Shown: positions 26,187 through 35,565, numbered from the stretch's first letter. The stretch: DNA of 64,000 bases from VXRN01 sp963668275 (GCA_963668275.2 OY764155.1:310001-374000); one strand, 5' to 3'. Numbers and translations: made by a program. The notes: generated by a model not told the origin, from the sequence alone.

Positions 26187-26369
26187 ATGACGACTGAACA
26201 GCGTTACATCACCTACGAAGAGGCGCGCGACATCTTCGCGACCAAGGCCGACCTTGCTATGCTGGAAGCTCGCGTGGCCCAGATGGAAACTCGGATCATC
26301 AAGTGGATGATAGGGTCTCAGGTTGGCCTTGTGGTGGCTGTGGCCGCTATCATTCGGTTTCTCGGTTAG
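26187..26369 (+). CDS. Small coiled-coil membrane protein
   Basis: A 60-residue protein: a helical N-terminal half with heptads (ADLAMLEARVAQMETRI) and one membrane helix at about 43-59. This coiled-coil-plus-anchor plan recurs in the window at 44931, 55638 and 55899. It is divergent from the CopC-CopD fusion gene. The function is unknown. Confidence 0.55.
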   Translation: MTTEQRYITYEEARDIFATKADLAMLEARVAQMETRIIKWMIGSQVGLVVAVAAIIRFLG

Positions 26370-26449
26370 CGTCGCGCGATTCTTTTAATCCATCACCCGG
26401 TCAATCTGGGCCAGTATCTCCGACCCGCGGTTCCTCCCTGTTTTTACGC

Positions 26450-27874
26450 TTAGCTGCCGCGCCGCAGCGACACGAACATAGCCCCGCCCCCAAGCGCGAT
26501 CCCCACGACGCCGACTATTATCCCGATTATGCCCAGCGTGGACGCGCCGGAAGCGTCGCTCTTCGCGCTCATCGCTTCAGTCTGCGCCCGCTCAGCCGTA
26601 GCCTGCGCGCCTCTGACCGCGCCTTCCACCTCGCGCGCCGACGCGACAGTTTCAGGGAAGTGTATGACAGAAGCCGCCTGCACGTCGTCGAAACCGCCGC
26701 CGCCCGCCATGGAATCAAAGGTCTTGTCCACCGGATTCCCCTCCACCGCGCCGAAGAACCGGAAGCGATAGTGTCCGGGCGACGTGGGTATCAGGTCCGC
26801 GATATAGTGTCCCGGCTCGCCGTAAGCGGCGCGCAGGTTCATCGTCCTCGATGTCTCGGATGGGACGTGAGTCACCTCCACCTGGAGCGTGTTCTCAAGA
26901 CCCTCGACCGGTCCAGGCTTCTCCGCGCTATGACCTCCGCCGGACTCCATCGCCATGTGGCTCATGGCGGCGTCCGCTTCCACATGAACCCTGACCGAGG
27001 CTTCGACCGGCTTTCCGTTCCATGAATAGTCTCGATGGTCGTTCGTACTCAGCGTGACTCTGATAGCGCGACTGCCCGGCTCCAGCGCGGGCAGCGCTAC
27101 CCAGGGCGCGTACATTCGCGTGGTCTTCTTCCCGTCAACGTAAACATTCGCGTATCCCTCGCCCGGCGCGTGACCGCGATTCACGTTCTCGCCGGAGAAA
27201 GTAAATCCTACGGGAACGACTTGAAGGTTGTACGCTCCGCCGGTGTCGGGGTGAGCGGTCGCCTCCAGCGACATCGGTGAGTCGGCTTCCACCGGCTCGC
27301 TCTTTTCGTGGCTGTGGTCGTGGTCGTGCCTGGACACGGTTACCATCGTGGAGGCTTCGACCGGCCGGCCCTCGTAAGTAAGAGCGCTATGATCGTTCGA
27401 GTTGAGCGTGACCCTTATGTGGCGCTCGCCGGATTCCAGCCCGGACAGGTAGTGGTACGATCCATACGCCCGTCCCACCTTCTCGCCGTCCACGTAGATA
27501 TGCGCGTGGCCTTCGCCTTGGATGTGGCTATTGTTGACCTTTTCAGGCGACCAGGTCCAACCGCGCGTCAGCATATAGAGATTCACCCCGCCTTCGTCCT
27601 CCGCGACCGCGCCGACTTTCAGGCTGAAATCCTTCTCGGACTCCATCGGCTCGTGATGCGCCTGGCTCCCGGGTTCCCCCGCCACGGCGGCGGCAACGAC
27701 CTTCGTCACCCTGACGCTCACCGCGTTCATCTCGCCTTCGTATGCGGGTTCATGCAGGAATCCCACGACGAACTTATAGTCGCCTTCCTCCTCGTCCTCG
27801 TGAGCGAACGCGGTTGTCGCGGCCACCGTAGTAAGCGCAATCACGAACAGCGTTCCTACGATTATCTTTATCAA
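26450..27874 (-). CDS. Secreted His-rich repeat protein, membrane-anchored
   Basis: A 474-residue extracytoplasmic protein. The signal peptide (1-24, ending AFA-HEDEEEG) is followed by two homologous domains of about 75 residues (GWTWSPEKVNNSHIQGEGHAH and GFTFSGENVNRGHAPGEGYAN type), each with VDG-K and NDH motifs, separated by a HDHDHSHE linker. A FixH/YtkA-like beta domain then runs to about 400, then a coiled coil (about 405-440) and a C-terminal membrane helix. Its histidine clusters and position between CopC/CopD and FixH-like genes suggest periplasmic copper or other metal binding. The start is TTG after GGAGG. Confidence 0.7.
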   Translation of the reverse strand: MIKIIVGTLFVIALTTVAATTAFAHEDEEEGDYKFVVGFLHEPAYEGEMNAVSVRVTKVVAAAVAGEPGSQAHHEPMESEKDFSLKVGAVAEDEGGVNLYMLTRGWTWSPEKVNNSHIQGEGHAHIYVDGEKVGRAYGSYHYLSGLESGERHIRVTLNSNDHSALTYEGRPVEASTMVTVSRHDHDHSHEKSEPVEADSPMSLEATAHPDTGGAYNLQVVPVGFTFSGENVNRGHAPGEGYANVYVDGKKTTRMYAPWVALPALEPGSRAIRVTLSTNDHRDYSWNGKPVEASVRVHVEADAAMSHMAMESGGGHSAEKPGPVEGLENTLQVEVTHVPSETSRTMNLRAAYGEPGHYIADLIPTSPGHYRFRFFGAVEGNPVDKTFDSMAGGGGFDDVQAASVIHFPETVASAREVEGAVRGAQATAERAQTEAMSAKSDASGASTLGIIGIIVGVVGIALGGGAMFVSLRRGS

Positions 27875-27936
27875 GACAGACCTCCAAAGCGTTATTCAGT
27901 CTGTTTGCGGCTATCTGCCGCGTAGTATCTTCTTTG

Positions 27937-28491
27937 CTACGCCTTGCGGCGTTCCGCCCTTCGGCCTTTGCCTCTCTCTTTCAGGAACGCCCGCATCGAA
28001 AGACCTATCACGGTCAGGAACGCGATCAGCGTCACCAGCGTTATTATCCCGCCGATTGGGTTCACCCGCTTCACGTCATAAGAGAACCGCGCCTCTCCGC
28101 CGCCGTCCTGCCCTTCCACTATCACGTCGAACGTCCAGGGGCCAGGGCTGGGCAACTCCGCCCGCGTCTCGTACAGCGTCGGATCGTATGAGTCCACCAG
28201 CCCGTACAGAGTGTCGGGTTCTCTTTCCAGACCTTCCGGGCCGCTCGGGACTATCGTCACGTTCAGCCCGACAACCCGTTCATTCGTGTCCGGGTCGGTC
28301 ACCTCGATGATGAGGATGGCCTCTCCGACCGTGGGGGGATCGGGTATCGTCCCGATGGTGAGGTTGTACGGCCCCGCGCTCGCGCGCTTGCTCAACTGGA
28401 ATCCGCCGCCGTGCGCGTACACGCCGTCTGAACACGACACCAGCGCCGCCGCCAACACCGCCATCCAAACTATTGCCAGTGCGCGATTCAT
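27937..28491 (-). CDS. FixH/YtkA-like lipoprotein with C-terminal TM
   Basis: A 184-residue protein with a lipoprotein-type signal (ALVSC-S near residue 20), a His/Gly-rich mature start (AHGGGF), a beta-sandwich domain of the FixH/YtkA kind (about 40-145) and a C-terminal membrane helix followed by a very basic tail. It is transcribed 60 nt upstream of the His-rich protein gene on the same strand, so it belongs to the copper cluster, likely at the outer face of the membrane. Confidence 0.7.
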   Translation of the reverse strand: MNRALAIVWMAVLAAALVSCSDGVYAHGGGFQLSKRASAGPYNLTIGTIPDPPTVGEAILIIEVTDPDTNERVVGLNVTIVPSGPEGLEREPDTLYGLVDSYDPTLYETRAELPSPGPWTFDVIVEGQDGGGEARFSYDVKRVNPIGGIITLVTLIAFLTVIGLSMRAFLKERGKGRRAERRKA

Positions 28492-28517
28492 AACCCATCA
28501 ATTGTAGCACGGGAACG

Positions 28518-28985
28518 TCAGATGTCGCACAGGTCGCGGCGGCGAAGAAGGTCTATATGCGACCTCCGAACGTCGGAGCGTTCGCGGGTAGTGTAGATTC
28601 TTCCCCGAACGCCCCCGACTATGGAGCGATTCCGAAAGTCGTCCTGAAGAGCCTGGTCATTGGTGAACAAGAGGCGCGCGCCGCTGAGCCTCGCAAGTGC
28701 TAGAACGTGTTCGTCGTCGGACCTGCAAATCCCCTCTGCCCGCAGCGATTCGGCCTCAGCGTCCACGGCTTGGTCGTCGAAGTTCAGGGCGCGTCCCAGT
28801 CTCACAGCCGTTCTGAGCCAGCGCAGGAAGTTGCCGTTGGCGCAGAGTTCCTCGCGGAGCTTGCCGCCGATAACCAAAGTTCCGCCACTCGCGCGATTCA
28901 GCCAGTCCAAGAGATATCTGCCCGCTTCAGACTGGGCGTCTCCGAACACTTCGTGTCCCACATTGGCGTCAACGATAGCGCACAT
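28518..28985 (-). CDS. PIN-domain protein paired with DUF3696-type ATPase
   Basis: A 155-residue PIN-fold putative ribonuclease. Acidic residues are D6 (AIVDANVG), E45/E46 (KLREELC), D90/D91 (RSDDEH) and D110 in the FTNDQ motif, consistent with the metal-binding quartet. It is longer than VapC toxins and has no adjacent antitoxin; instead its ATG follows the ATPase stop directly (TAAATG junction at 28988-28983). I infer a two-gene ATPase-nuclease system. Confidence 0.75.
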   Translation of the reverse strand: MCAIVDANVGHEVFGDAQSEAGRYLLDWLNRASGGTLVIGGKLREELCANGNFLRWLRTAVRLGRALNFDDQAVDAEAESLRAEGICRSDDEHVLALARLSGARLLFTNDQALQDDFRNRSIVGGVRGRIYTTRERSDVRRSHIDLLRRRDLCDI

Positions 28986-30056
28986 TTACAGACCGACAGA
29001 CCGCCTCATCTCATCCATGAAGAATTGTCCGTAGCCGGGCGGAGAGTCGCACACATTGCCGTCCTTATCAACCCTCAGCGAGTGTATATTCACGTCAAGT
29101 TCACCCCGCTCGAAATACAGGATGGAAATATCCTTAGCTTTCAGCCCGGTCTTGCCGTCCCGTATATCCATTCGAGCGCGGTCAAGCATATAGTCGCTAT
29201 GCGTCTCCACGACGATCTGCTTGCCCGACGCCGCCAGGTTGCAGAACAAACTTCCGAGCGCAGCCTGCGCCCTGGGATGCAGATGAACCTCCGGCTGCTG
29301 CAACAGGAACATTCGCGGCGAATCCTCGCGCAATAGCTCGGTCAGAATCGGCAGCGCCTGGCTGACGCCGTAGCCCACGTCAATAAGATTCCGCTTAGGC
29401 CCTTTCAGCCTCTTGCCGAACTTCCTAATCTGCACCTGGAACGGAGAACCCGCCGTCTTCCCGAACGACAAAACCCCTATCTCATCGAACAGCCCCGAAT
29501 CCCGCCCAAAGCCTTCCAGGTCGGACTTCAGCCGCTCCCAATCCTCTGGAGCATTCCTGGACATACTTGCGAAGTAGTCGGGGATGTACTCCCCCTCCGG
29601 GTCCGGCGTCGGACGAGATGGGTCGTAGGTCCGCTTCGGGCGAAAACGAATTGGCGCGCTGGCGAATGGCGGGGATTTCCCCCCCAACTCAAGACGCCGC
29701 GCAGACAACTTACAAGGATTTTCGCTCAATGGGAAAGGGTAGCCTTCCCGGTTTTCGAATGTCGCGCGATAAGTTATTCCAGCGTCGGCATACTTGAAGC
29801 CCGCCTCGAATGAATCTGGGCGTTTATTATTCGCGCCTCGATAGTGAACCACATCCTCGAACGACCCCAAATCATAAGGCGGCTGTCTGAAGTCCGGGAT
29901 CCTGTCCTGGAACGCTACCTGCCACAGCGCGCGCATCAACGCCAGGAACGACGTCTTACCCGTGCTGTTCTCGCCGACCAGGAAGGTCAGCGGAGCGAGA
30001 CGCGCGGACTGCTTCTCCCGGAAGCAACGATAGTTCTGGAGCGTAACCCTGTCCAT
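28986..30056 (-). CDS. DUF3696-type AAA ATPase with degenerate Walker B
   Basis: A 356-residue ABC/RecF-like ATPase with N-terminal VTLQNYRCF, Walker A GENSTGKT (residues 28-35), signature-like VGYGVSQALPIL and H-loop VVETHSDYML, ending with the DUF3696 helical tail. The Walker B segment reads LLQQPEVHLHP: the acidic residue expected in LLEQPE is Gln, so hydrolysis may be impaired. It is cotranscribed with the PIN gene. The module sits inside the copper cluster, between the FixH-like lipoprotein and the Cys-rich membrane protein. Confidence 0.78.
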   Translation of the reverse strand: MDRVTLQNYRCFREKQSARLAPLTFLVGENSTGKTSFLALMRALWQVAFQDRIPDFRQPPYDLGSFEDVVHYRGANNKRPDSFEAGFKYADAGITYRATFENREGYPFPLSENPCKLSARRLELGGKSPPFASAPIRFRPKRTYDPSRPTPDPEGEYIPDYFASMSRNAPEDWERLKSDLEGFGRDSGLFDEIGVLSFGKTAGSPFQVQIRKFGKRLKGPKRNLIDVGYGVSQALPILTELLREDSPRMFLLQQPEVHLHPRAQAALGSLFCNLAASGKQIVVETHSDYMLDRARMDIRDGKTGLKAKDISILYFERGELDVNIHSLRVDKDGNVCDSPPGYGQFFMDEMRRSVGL

Positions 30057-30119
30057 ACACCCAGTCTAACGCATACTGCCTACGCGGACAACGAAACCAC
30101 GCCTACCCTGCGCCCACCT

Positions 30120-31637
30120 TCAGTTCACTATCGGCTGGCCGATTATCCACAGGCTGCTGACCGTGTACAGCACCATCAGCGCGAGCATCGGGACCTGGCC
30201 CCTGAGCGCGTTCGGAGCGCGGTCAGAGAGGCGCAGCGACGTCACGTGCGCCAGGTACACCGACACCACGTGTCCCAGTACGATAGCCGCCAGGCTGATG
30301 AACCACACCGCCTTCGCGCTTATGATATTCAGATTCACGTTATACCCCGCGCTGCCGAATATGTCCCAGCCGAACCCGAACGGGTCCGAGGCGAGCGGGA
30401 TGATGAGTTGCCCCTGTATCAGCAGCAGCGTCAGGAAGTGCGCGATGTTGTAGGCGAGGGCTATCGGCGCGAGCGAGAACACGAACGCCGACGCCAGCGA
30501 TCCGAAGTCGCCGCGGTCCCCGGACATCAGCCTAACCCCCCAGCAGAACGCGACATACACGCCCGCGAACAGCAGCGGCGCGATGAAGAGGCCCAGCGTA
30601 TCCACAACGTCCGTCGTGGTGACCGTCAGCATATCCGCGCGCCAGGATGCCCATGTCTCCGTATCCTGGAACCCGTCGAAGCTGACCGTCGCCAGCGTCA
30701 GTATCACGAACGCCGCCATAGCTACGGAGATATGCCGCTTGACTGCAAGGCCCACGGCGAACGGACGCAGGTTCAGTTCCTTGCTCTCATTGTCCGAGCG
30801 CTCATAGCAGTCGTAGCAGTCAACGCACTCCGACTCCAGCGAACAATCCGACTCGCATCGGGCGCAAACATTCCTGTCCGCAACCCTGACCTCCGTCGCC
30901 GAGAACCGAGCGAACAACCCGAAGAGAACGCTGAACGCCTCCCCGTGCCTGAGCCACGTGTGCTTGCCGAAGGCCGCCATGCCCGCCCAGGTGATTATCG
31001 AGTACAGGACTATCATCACCGACAGCGTGAACGGGCGAAACGCGCCCGTAAAAACGTTCTCTGACCATGCGAACAGGAATAGCAGCAGCAGCGCGGGCCA
31101 CACGTCCCACCCTTCGGGATACCGAAAAAGAGCCTCATCGTCGTGATCGGACTGCCCGCTAATCCGCTGGAACCACTCAAACGTTATCTTCCACGGGTTC
31201 ACGAACACCCACACGTTGCCCAGCAGCGCGGCTATGTAGCCCATTCCCACCCACCAGATTATCCAGACGAACGTGGGCGAAAGGTTGTCTATGGGCCGGT
31301 TGGTTCCCAGGAAACCCGTCAGCAGAAGCAGCAGGAACAGCGCCACCGAGACGCCTCTGACCACGACGCCCGCGACTCCGTTCGAAAGAACCGCGCCGAC
31401 CGCCGGAACCCGAAGCAGGTCCAGACGCGGGTACGAAAAACTCTCGCGGCCCTTCTGAACGAACATCCCGATCACCACGAACGACAGCGCCACCGTCGCC
31501 GCGGCTCCTATGAGGAAGTAGCTGAGCGGGATGGGAAGGTCGTAGCGCTGCCCAAATGCGTGCCCATAGACCGGAGACGCGACCGCGAAGAAGATGGCGA
31601 GCGCGCCCACGATTGCCGGAATTCGTGCCATTCGCAT
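30120..31637 (-). CDS. Polytopic membrane protein with Cys-rich loop
   Basis: A 505-residue protein with a signal-like first helix, then about eleven membrane segments. Processing after VYG would leave HAFGQRYDLP, a His-first N-terminus like that of CopC-type proteins. A hydrophilic loop near residues 255-285 holds seven cysteines (CARCESDC and CVDCYDC), a probable metal or disulphide site. I do not recognise an enzyme family. The context (CopC/CopD fusion, FixH-like, His-rich protein) points to metal transport or insertion at the membrane. Confidence 0.65.
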   Translation of the reverse strand: MRMARIPAIVGALAIFFAVASPVYGHAFGQRYDLPIPLSYFLIGAAATVALSFVVIGMFVQKGRESFSYPRLDLLRVPAVGAVLSNGVAGVVVRGVSVALFLLLLLTGFLGTNRPIDNLSPTFVWIIWWVGMGYIAALLGNVWVFVNPWKITFEWFQRISGQSDHDDEALFRYPEGWDVWPALLLLFLFAWSENVFTGAFRPFTLSVMIVLYSIITWAGMAAFGKHTWLRHGEAFSVLFGLFARFSATEVRVADRNVCARCESDCSLESECVDCYDCYERSDNESKELNLRPFAVGLAVKRHISVAMAAFVILTLATVSFDGFQDTETWASWRADMLTVTTTDVVDTLGLFIAPLLFAGVYVAFCWGVRLMSGDRGDFGSLASAFVFSLAPIALAYNIAHFLTLLLIQGQLIIPLASDPFGFGWDIFGSAGYNVNLNIISAKAVWFISLAAIVLGHVVSVYLAHVTSLRLSDRAPNALRGQVPMLALMVLYTVSSLWIIGQPIVN

Positions 31638-31700
31638 AGAGGTGTATTACTCCGGGGAACGGATGCAGACTGTACCCAATGCCGACTTTCCGCCACAAAC

Positions 31701-31731
31701 AGGAAGGGAGCGTACTGTACGCTCCCTTCCT
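31701..31731 (-). terminator. Strong hairpin after the DUF5679 gene
   Basis: A perfect 14-bp stem (31701-31714 with 31718-31731) with a 3-nt loop, followed on the minus strand by GTTTGT. It lies 27 nt past the DUF5679 stop and 64 nt before the Cys-rich membrane protein start, and should separate the two transcripts. Confidence 0.7.
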
Positions 31732-31757
31732 GTTCTTAATAATAGCCGAAACGAACG

Positions 31758-31901
31758 CTACTCCGCTTTGCCGATTCGGAACACGGTCGCGTTGCAAGTT
31801 GAACACTTCCCGCGCGTGGCGGGACGACCGTTCTTCAGCATAACCTGCTCGGCGTTGGATACATCGCGGTGCGCCCGGCATTTTAGACAGTAGGCCTGCA
31901 T
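31758..31901 (-). CDS. DUF5679 zinc-ribbon mini-protein
   Basis: A 47-residue protein with two CxxC pairs (YCLKCRAH at residues 5-8 and KCSTCNAT at 33-36) around KNGRPATRGKC, the DUF5679 pattern also found as a C-terminal zinc finger on topoisomerase I proteins. It probably binds one zinc ion and may bind nucleic acid. The coding start has a GGGGGGTT upstream, and a strong hairpin follows the stop. Confidence 0.8.
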   Translation of the reverse strand: MQAYCLKCRAHRDVSNAEQVMLKNGRPATRGKCSTCNATVFRIGKAE

Positions 31902-32095
31902 TTAACCCCCCTGGTGAGATTCGTGATAAAGCTAATCTTTAGGGTTGGTCGGAAACTTGCATCTACGGCGGCGGGAGGAGCCACCGCGCAGAACGTGGAT
32001 GAGATTGATTAGGATGAGGACTTGGGGAAAATGATATTAAGATTTTTGGAAAGATTCAATATGCCGTAAAGAAAACAGGGTGTCATACTGCTTGG

Positions 32096-33025
32096 TCATA
32101 CGGCGTCCGTCAGTATCTCCCGCGTCCGGCGCACATCCTCGTCCATCTGGTCGAGGAGCGCCTGAATGGAGTCGAACTTCTCTTCGCCTCGCAGACGCCG
32201 GACGAATTCGAGCCGCAGAGTCTGGTCGTAGATGTCCTCTGAGAAGTCGAGCAGATACGCCTCTATGGTCCTGTTCTCGCCGTCGTCGAAAGTGGGGCGG
32301 ACGCCGATGCTGGTCGCCGCCATGTAGGTGCCCGAATCCAGGCGCGCCCACGCCGCGTAGATGCCGTCCCCGGGAAATATCATGTCTGGTCTGACTTCCA
32401 GGTTCGCGGTCGGAAACCCAAGTTCGCGCCCGCGCTCCTCGCCGTGTCCCACGACCCCGCTCACCGAGAAGTTGCGGCCCAGCATACGAGCCGCCCGCGA
32501 TACGTCGCCTTCCAGGATACTGTTGCGTATCGTCGTGCTCTTGACCACGCCCGCCGAATCCGTCATCAGGTCAACCGACTTGAAGCCGAAGCCGACGCTC
32601 TCGGCTATGGCCGGAAGCGTTTCCAGCGTGCCGTCCCTGCCGCGCCCCATGGCGAAGTCCGGCCCCACCACCAGCCTTCGCATCCGCAGCCTATCATACA
32701 GATGGCCCAGAAAATCGCGCGAAGACAGGCTCGCCAATTCCCGGTCGAACCGGATAGGAACCACGAAATCAACTCCGAGTTCCTTGAGCAGCCGGACCCT
32801 CTCGTCCAGGTCGGTCAGAAAAAGCGCCCGCGCGCCGGGCCTGAGCACCGTGATAGGATGATTCCTGAAGGTCACCACACCCGCCAGGGTCCCGGCGCTC
32901 CGGGCTTCCTCCAGGAGCTTGTCTATGAGGTAGCGATGTCCGCGATGGACGCCGTCGAACACGCCTATCGTGATCGTCGAGTGACGCTCAGGTTCAAGGT
33001 GGGCGAGGTCTTCTTCTATGCTCAT
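32096..33025 (-). CDS. ribF: Bifunctional riboflavin kinase / FAD synthetase
   Basis: A 309-residue cytoplasmic enzyme making FMN and FAD from riboflavin. The nucleotidyltransferase domain begins with TIGVFDGVHRGHR, the GxHxGH-type ATP site (about residues 21-31), followed by VVTFRNHP and the MGRGRDGTLE segment. The riboflavin kinase domain has GVVGHGEERGRELGFPTANL (about 193-212) and ends with EAYLLDF and RLRGEEKFDSIQAL. Length and domain order are normal. It would supply flavin for the flavoproteins in this region. Confidence 0.95.
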   Translation of the reverse strand: MSIEEDLAHLEPERHSTITIGVFDGVHRGHRYLIDKLLEEARSAGTLAGVVTFRNHPITVLRPGARALFLTDLDERVRLLKELGVDFVVPIRFDRELASLSSRDFLGHLYDRLRMRRLVVGPDFAMGRGRDGTLETLPAIAESVGFGFKSVDLMTDSAGVVKSTTIRNSILEGDVSRAARMLGRNFSVSGVVGHGEERGRELGFPTANLEVRPDMIFPGDGIYAAWARLDSGTYMAATSIGVRPTFDDGENRTIEAYLLDFSEDIYDQTLRLEFVRRLRGEEKFDSIQALLDQMDEDVRRTREILTDAV

Positions 33026-33238
33026 TGTCGCTCACACAAGCAACTCAAGTCGTTCTGACGGCGACTTGGATTGTAGCACGGGGTGTTTGGTTGGGCAAAG
33101 GTCGGACGACCGCGAAAGTTCACTCTTTCTGGATGGTTAGGCAAAAGTCCCTTCCCCCTCGACGGGCTCGCAAGGGTAGGCAAAAGTCCAATCAGCTACG
33201 AACTCCGGTCAATAGGTCCCCTCTCTCCCCATCCTCTG

Positions 33239-34966
33239 TTATCGCGTCTCATCCACCCGCACGGTAACCACGTCCAGGTTGTGATACTGCCGATGCTGCA
33301 CCGAAGAGGCGTAATGCCTCAGCAGGCGGAACGACAATTCCCGCTCGTCCGGCGTCTCCGGCTGTTCCGACAGCAGCGCCAGCCTGTCCTCCAGGTTCTC
33401 ATCATCCGAAGCCGCCAGGAACTCCATCTCCACCACGTTCTCGTCCAGCCGCGCGCTCACTCTCAGCCGTCGCCCGTCCGCGCCTTCCTCCTCGTCCGTC
33501 CGCAGCAGGCTCGACAGCGTTTCCTCCCCCGCCGAGCGCAGACGCCCCGTCGAAGACTGATTCCAGCCCGCCCTCTCCCCGAACTCCCACAGGAACTCGT
33601 CTATCTTCGGCAGCGAAGAAAACTCCAGCCCCACGGTCACGCTCCTACGCCTCGGCGACGTGAACTCCAGGAACAGCGTCAGCAGTATCGCGCAGATGCT
33701 ACCCGCCGTCATCCCGTTGCCCAGAAGCGTCCCCAGCGGCCCGCTCAGCAAGTCCGAGAAGATAACCTTGTTCTCGAATCCAACCCCCACCCAGAACGAC
33801 ATCCCCACCACCATCGCCTTCCGCGCGTCTATCCCGTCCCGCGACACTATCCTGAACCCCTCCACGAAGATCAGAGCTATCAGCACCATCGTATAGGCCG
33901 CCGCCACCACGTTCGGAATAGCCAGAATCGCCGCCACCACCTTCGGAGAAAATACCAGCAGAATGAAGAACAGCCCCGTATATATCCCCACGCGCCTCGC
34001 CGCTATCCCCGTGATGGTCACCACCGATATGCTCGAAGAATACGTCGTATTCGGCACAGTCCCCGCAAGACCGGACAGCAGGTTGCCAACCCCGTCCGCG
34101 TTCAGCGCGCCCTGCACCAGCCGGAAGTCCGCCGCCCGAGGACTCCGCCGCGAAACCCGCTGAATCGCCACGCTGTCCCCGACCGTCTCTATCGCGCCCA
34201 CCAGCGTTACCACCACGAACGCCGGAAGCAGCGCCCAGAACGCCTCAGTGGGCAGCTGGAATCCGGGCCAGCCGTCAATATCCGGGGCGCCTATCCACGG
34301 CGCGTCGAGTACCCTCTGGAAATCATACATCCCGAACCCCGCCGCGACCCCGCAACCCACCACGACCCCCATGAGCGGCGCCCATAGCTGCAACGAGCGC
34401 GGCGCGCGCAGCGACACCACTATGACCACTATAAGCGTAACCGCCGCCGTCACGGGCCCGCCCGCCGTAGCCGTCCCCTCCGGCGTATCCGACAGCATAC
34501 CGAACACTATCGGCATCACCGTCGCCGAAATCAGCATCAGAACCGTGCCCGCCACCACCGGCGTAACTATCCGCCTCAGCAGAGAAAGCCGCGCCGACAG
34601 CAGGAACTGGAACAGCGACGAAACCACCACCAGGCTCGCCAGCGTCGCCGGCCCGCCTTCCACCAGCGCCGTTATGCACACCCCTATGAACGCCCCCGAC
34701 GTTCCCATCACCAGGATATGCCCCGCTCCGACGCGCCCCACTCTCACCGCCTGCAGGATGGTAACGGTCCCGCTCACCACAACAGCGGCGAACACCGCCC
34801 AGGTGATGTAATTCTCAGGCTGATCCGCCGCCCGCGCGATGATAGCCACCGTGATAGCCACCGGGGTGAGCGTAATAGCCGTTATCTGGAAGCCAAGCCC
34901 CGCCGATAACGGGTGCGGAGAACGGTCATCCGGCTCATAACGTATATTCTCATTCGCTTGCGTCAT
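33239..34966 (-). CDS. NCS2 uracil/xanthine permease with C-terminal ATPase-like domain
   Basis: A 575-residue protein. Residues about 20-450 form the NCS2 purine/pyrimidine permease with some 12-14 helices and the VGAIETVGDSVAIQ segment typical of helix 8. The last 125 residues are soluble: FGERAGWNQSSTGRLRSAGEETLSSLL looks like the N-box helix of a histidine-kinase/anti-sigma-type ATPase domain, with a matching acidic strand near VVEMEFLA. Such a fusion could couple transport to signalling, or the domain may be regulatory. A broken copy of the same gene lies 0.6 kb upstream. Confidence 0.82.
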   Translation of the reverse strand: MTQANENIRYEPDDRSPHPLSAGLGFQITAITLTPVAITVAIIARAADQPENYITWAVFAAVVVSGTVTILQAVRVGRVGAGHILVMGTSGAFIGVCITALVEGGPATLASLVVVSSLFQFLLSARLSLLRRIVTPVVAGTVLMLISATVMPIVFGMLSDTPEGTATAGGPVTAAVTLIVVIVVSLRAPRSLQLWAPLMGVVVGCGVAAGFGMYDFQRVLDAPWIGAPDIDGWPGFQLPTEAFWALLPAFVVVTLVGAIETVGDSVAIQRVSRRSPRAADFRLVQGALNADGVGNLLSGLAGTVPNTTYSSSISVVTITGIAARRVGIYTGLFFILLVFSPKVVAAILAIPNVVAAAYTMVLIALIFVEGFRIVSRDGIDARKAMVVGMSFWVGVGFENKVIFSDLLSGPLGTLLGNGMTAGSICAILLTLFLEFTSPRRRSVTVGLEFSSLPKIDEFLWEFGERAGWNQSSTGRLRSAGEETLSSLLRTDEEEGADGRRLRVSARLDENVVEMEFLAASDDENLEDRLALLSEQPETPDERELSFRLLRHYASSVQHRQYHNLDVVTVRVDETR

Positions 34967-35015
34967 CTATGATTTCCGAGCTTGATAATGCCGTTAGACT
35001 GCGCGTGACCGCTCG

Positions 35016-35504
35016 CTATCCCCGCTTATCATTCCCACCGGGCGGCGGCTCGTCAAACGGCTCATTTCGCTCCCGCGCCTCTTCCCATCGCTTGTACCAC
35101 GCCTGCCACAGAGAGCGCTCGCCTGCGCGCCCCTCGGCAATACCCTCCACTCGCGCCTTCTCCCTACGCTTCTCCAGCCAGTCGTTCACCGCGTCCCTCG
35201 TTGCCATCATCGCGTCCCACACCTCCATCAATACTATAGTGCTTATCACCGCTTTCGCGCCGTCGCGCTCCAGTTCGCTCAGGCTGGCCGCCGCGATGTC
35301 GAAGAACTTCCCTTCATTTACGGTCGCCGACAACGCCTGCCAGAACGAGCCTTCCGCCCCCTCCGTCAGCGCGATATAGAATCGTCGCGTGACCAGGATG
35401 AACGTCTGCAACACGAACAGCGCCGCGTAGAAAGGACGCGCCTCCCTGCGCACCGTAAGCGCCGACTCTCGTCGGTTCTCCTTTGGCCGCGTCACATTCT
35501 CCAT
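35016..35504 (-). CDS. Hypothetical protein with central hydrophobic segment
   Basis: A 162-residue protein. Residues 25-45 (FYAALFVLQTFILVTRRFYIAL) and 80-105 are hydrophobic enough for membrane contact; the C-terminal 50 residues are charged and helical, ending in a Pro/Gly-rich tail. The family is not recognised. It lies between the intact permease and its decayed copy, all on the minus strand. Confidence 0.5.
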   Translation of the reverse strand: MENVTRPKENRRESALTVRREARPFYAALFVLQTFILVTRRFYIALTEGAEGSFWQALSATVNEGKFFDIAAASLSELERDGAKAVISTIVLMEVWDAMMATRDAVNDWLEKRREKARVEGIAEGRAGERSLWQAWYKRWEEARERNEPFDEPPPGGNDKRG

Positions 35505-35565
35505 GTTTCGCTTTCAATGTATTCTACTTCCCGTCCAGAAGACAAGGAAACCGCAAATTCGGAAT

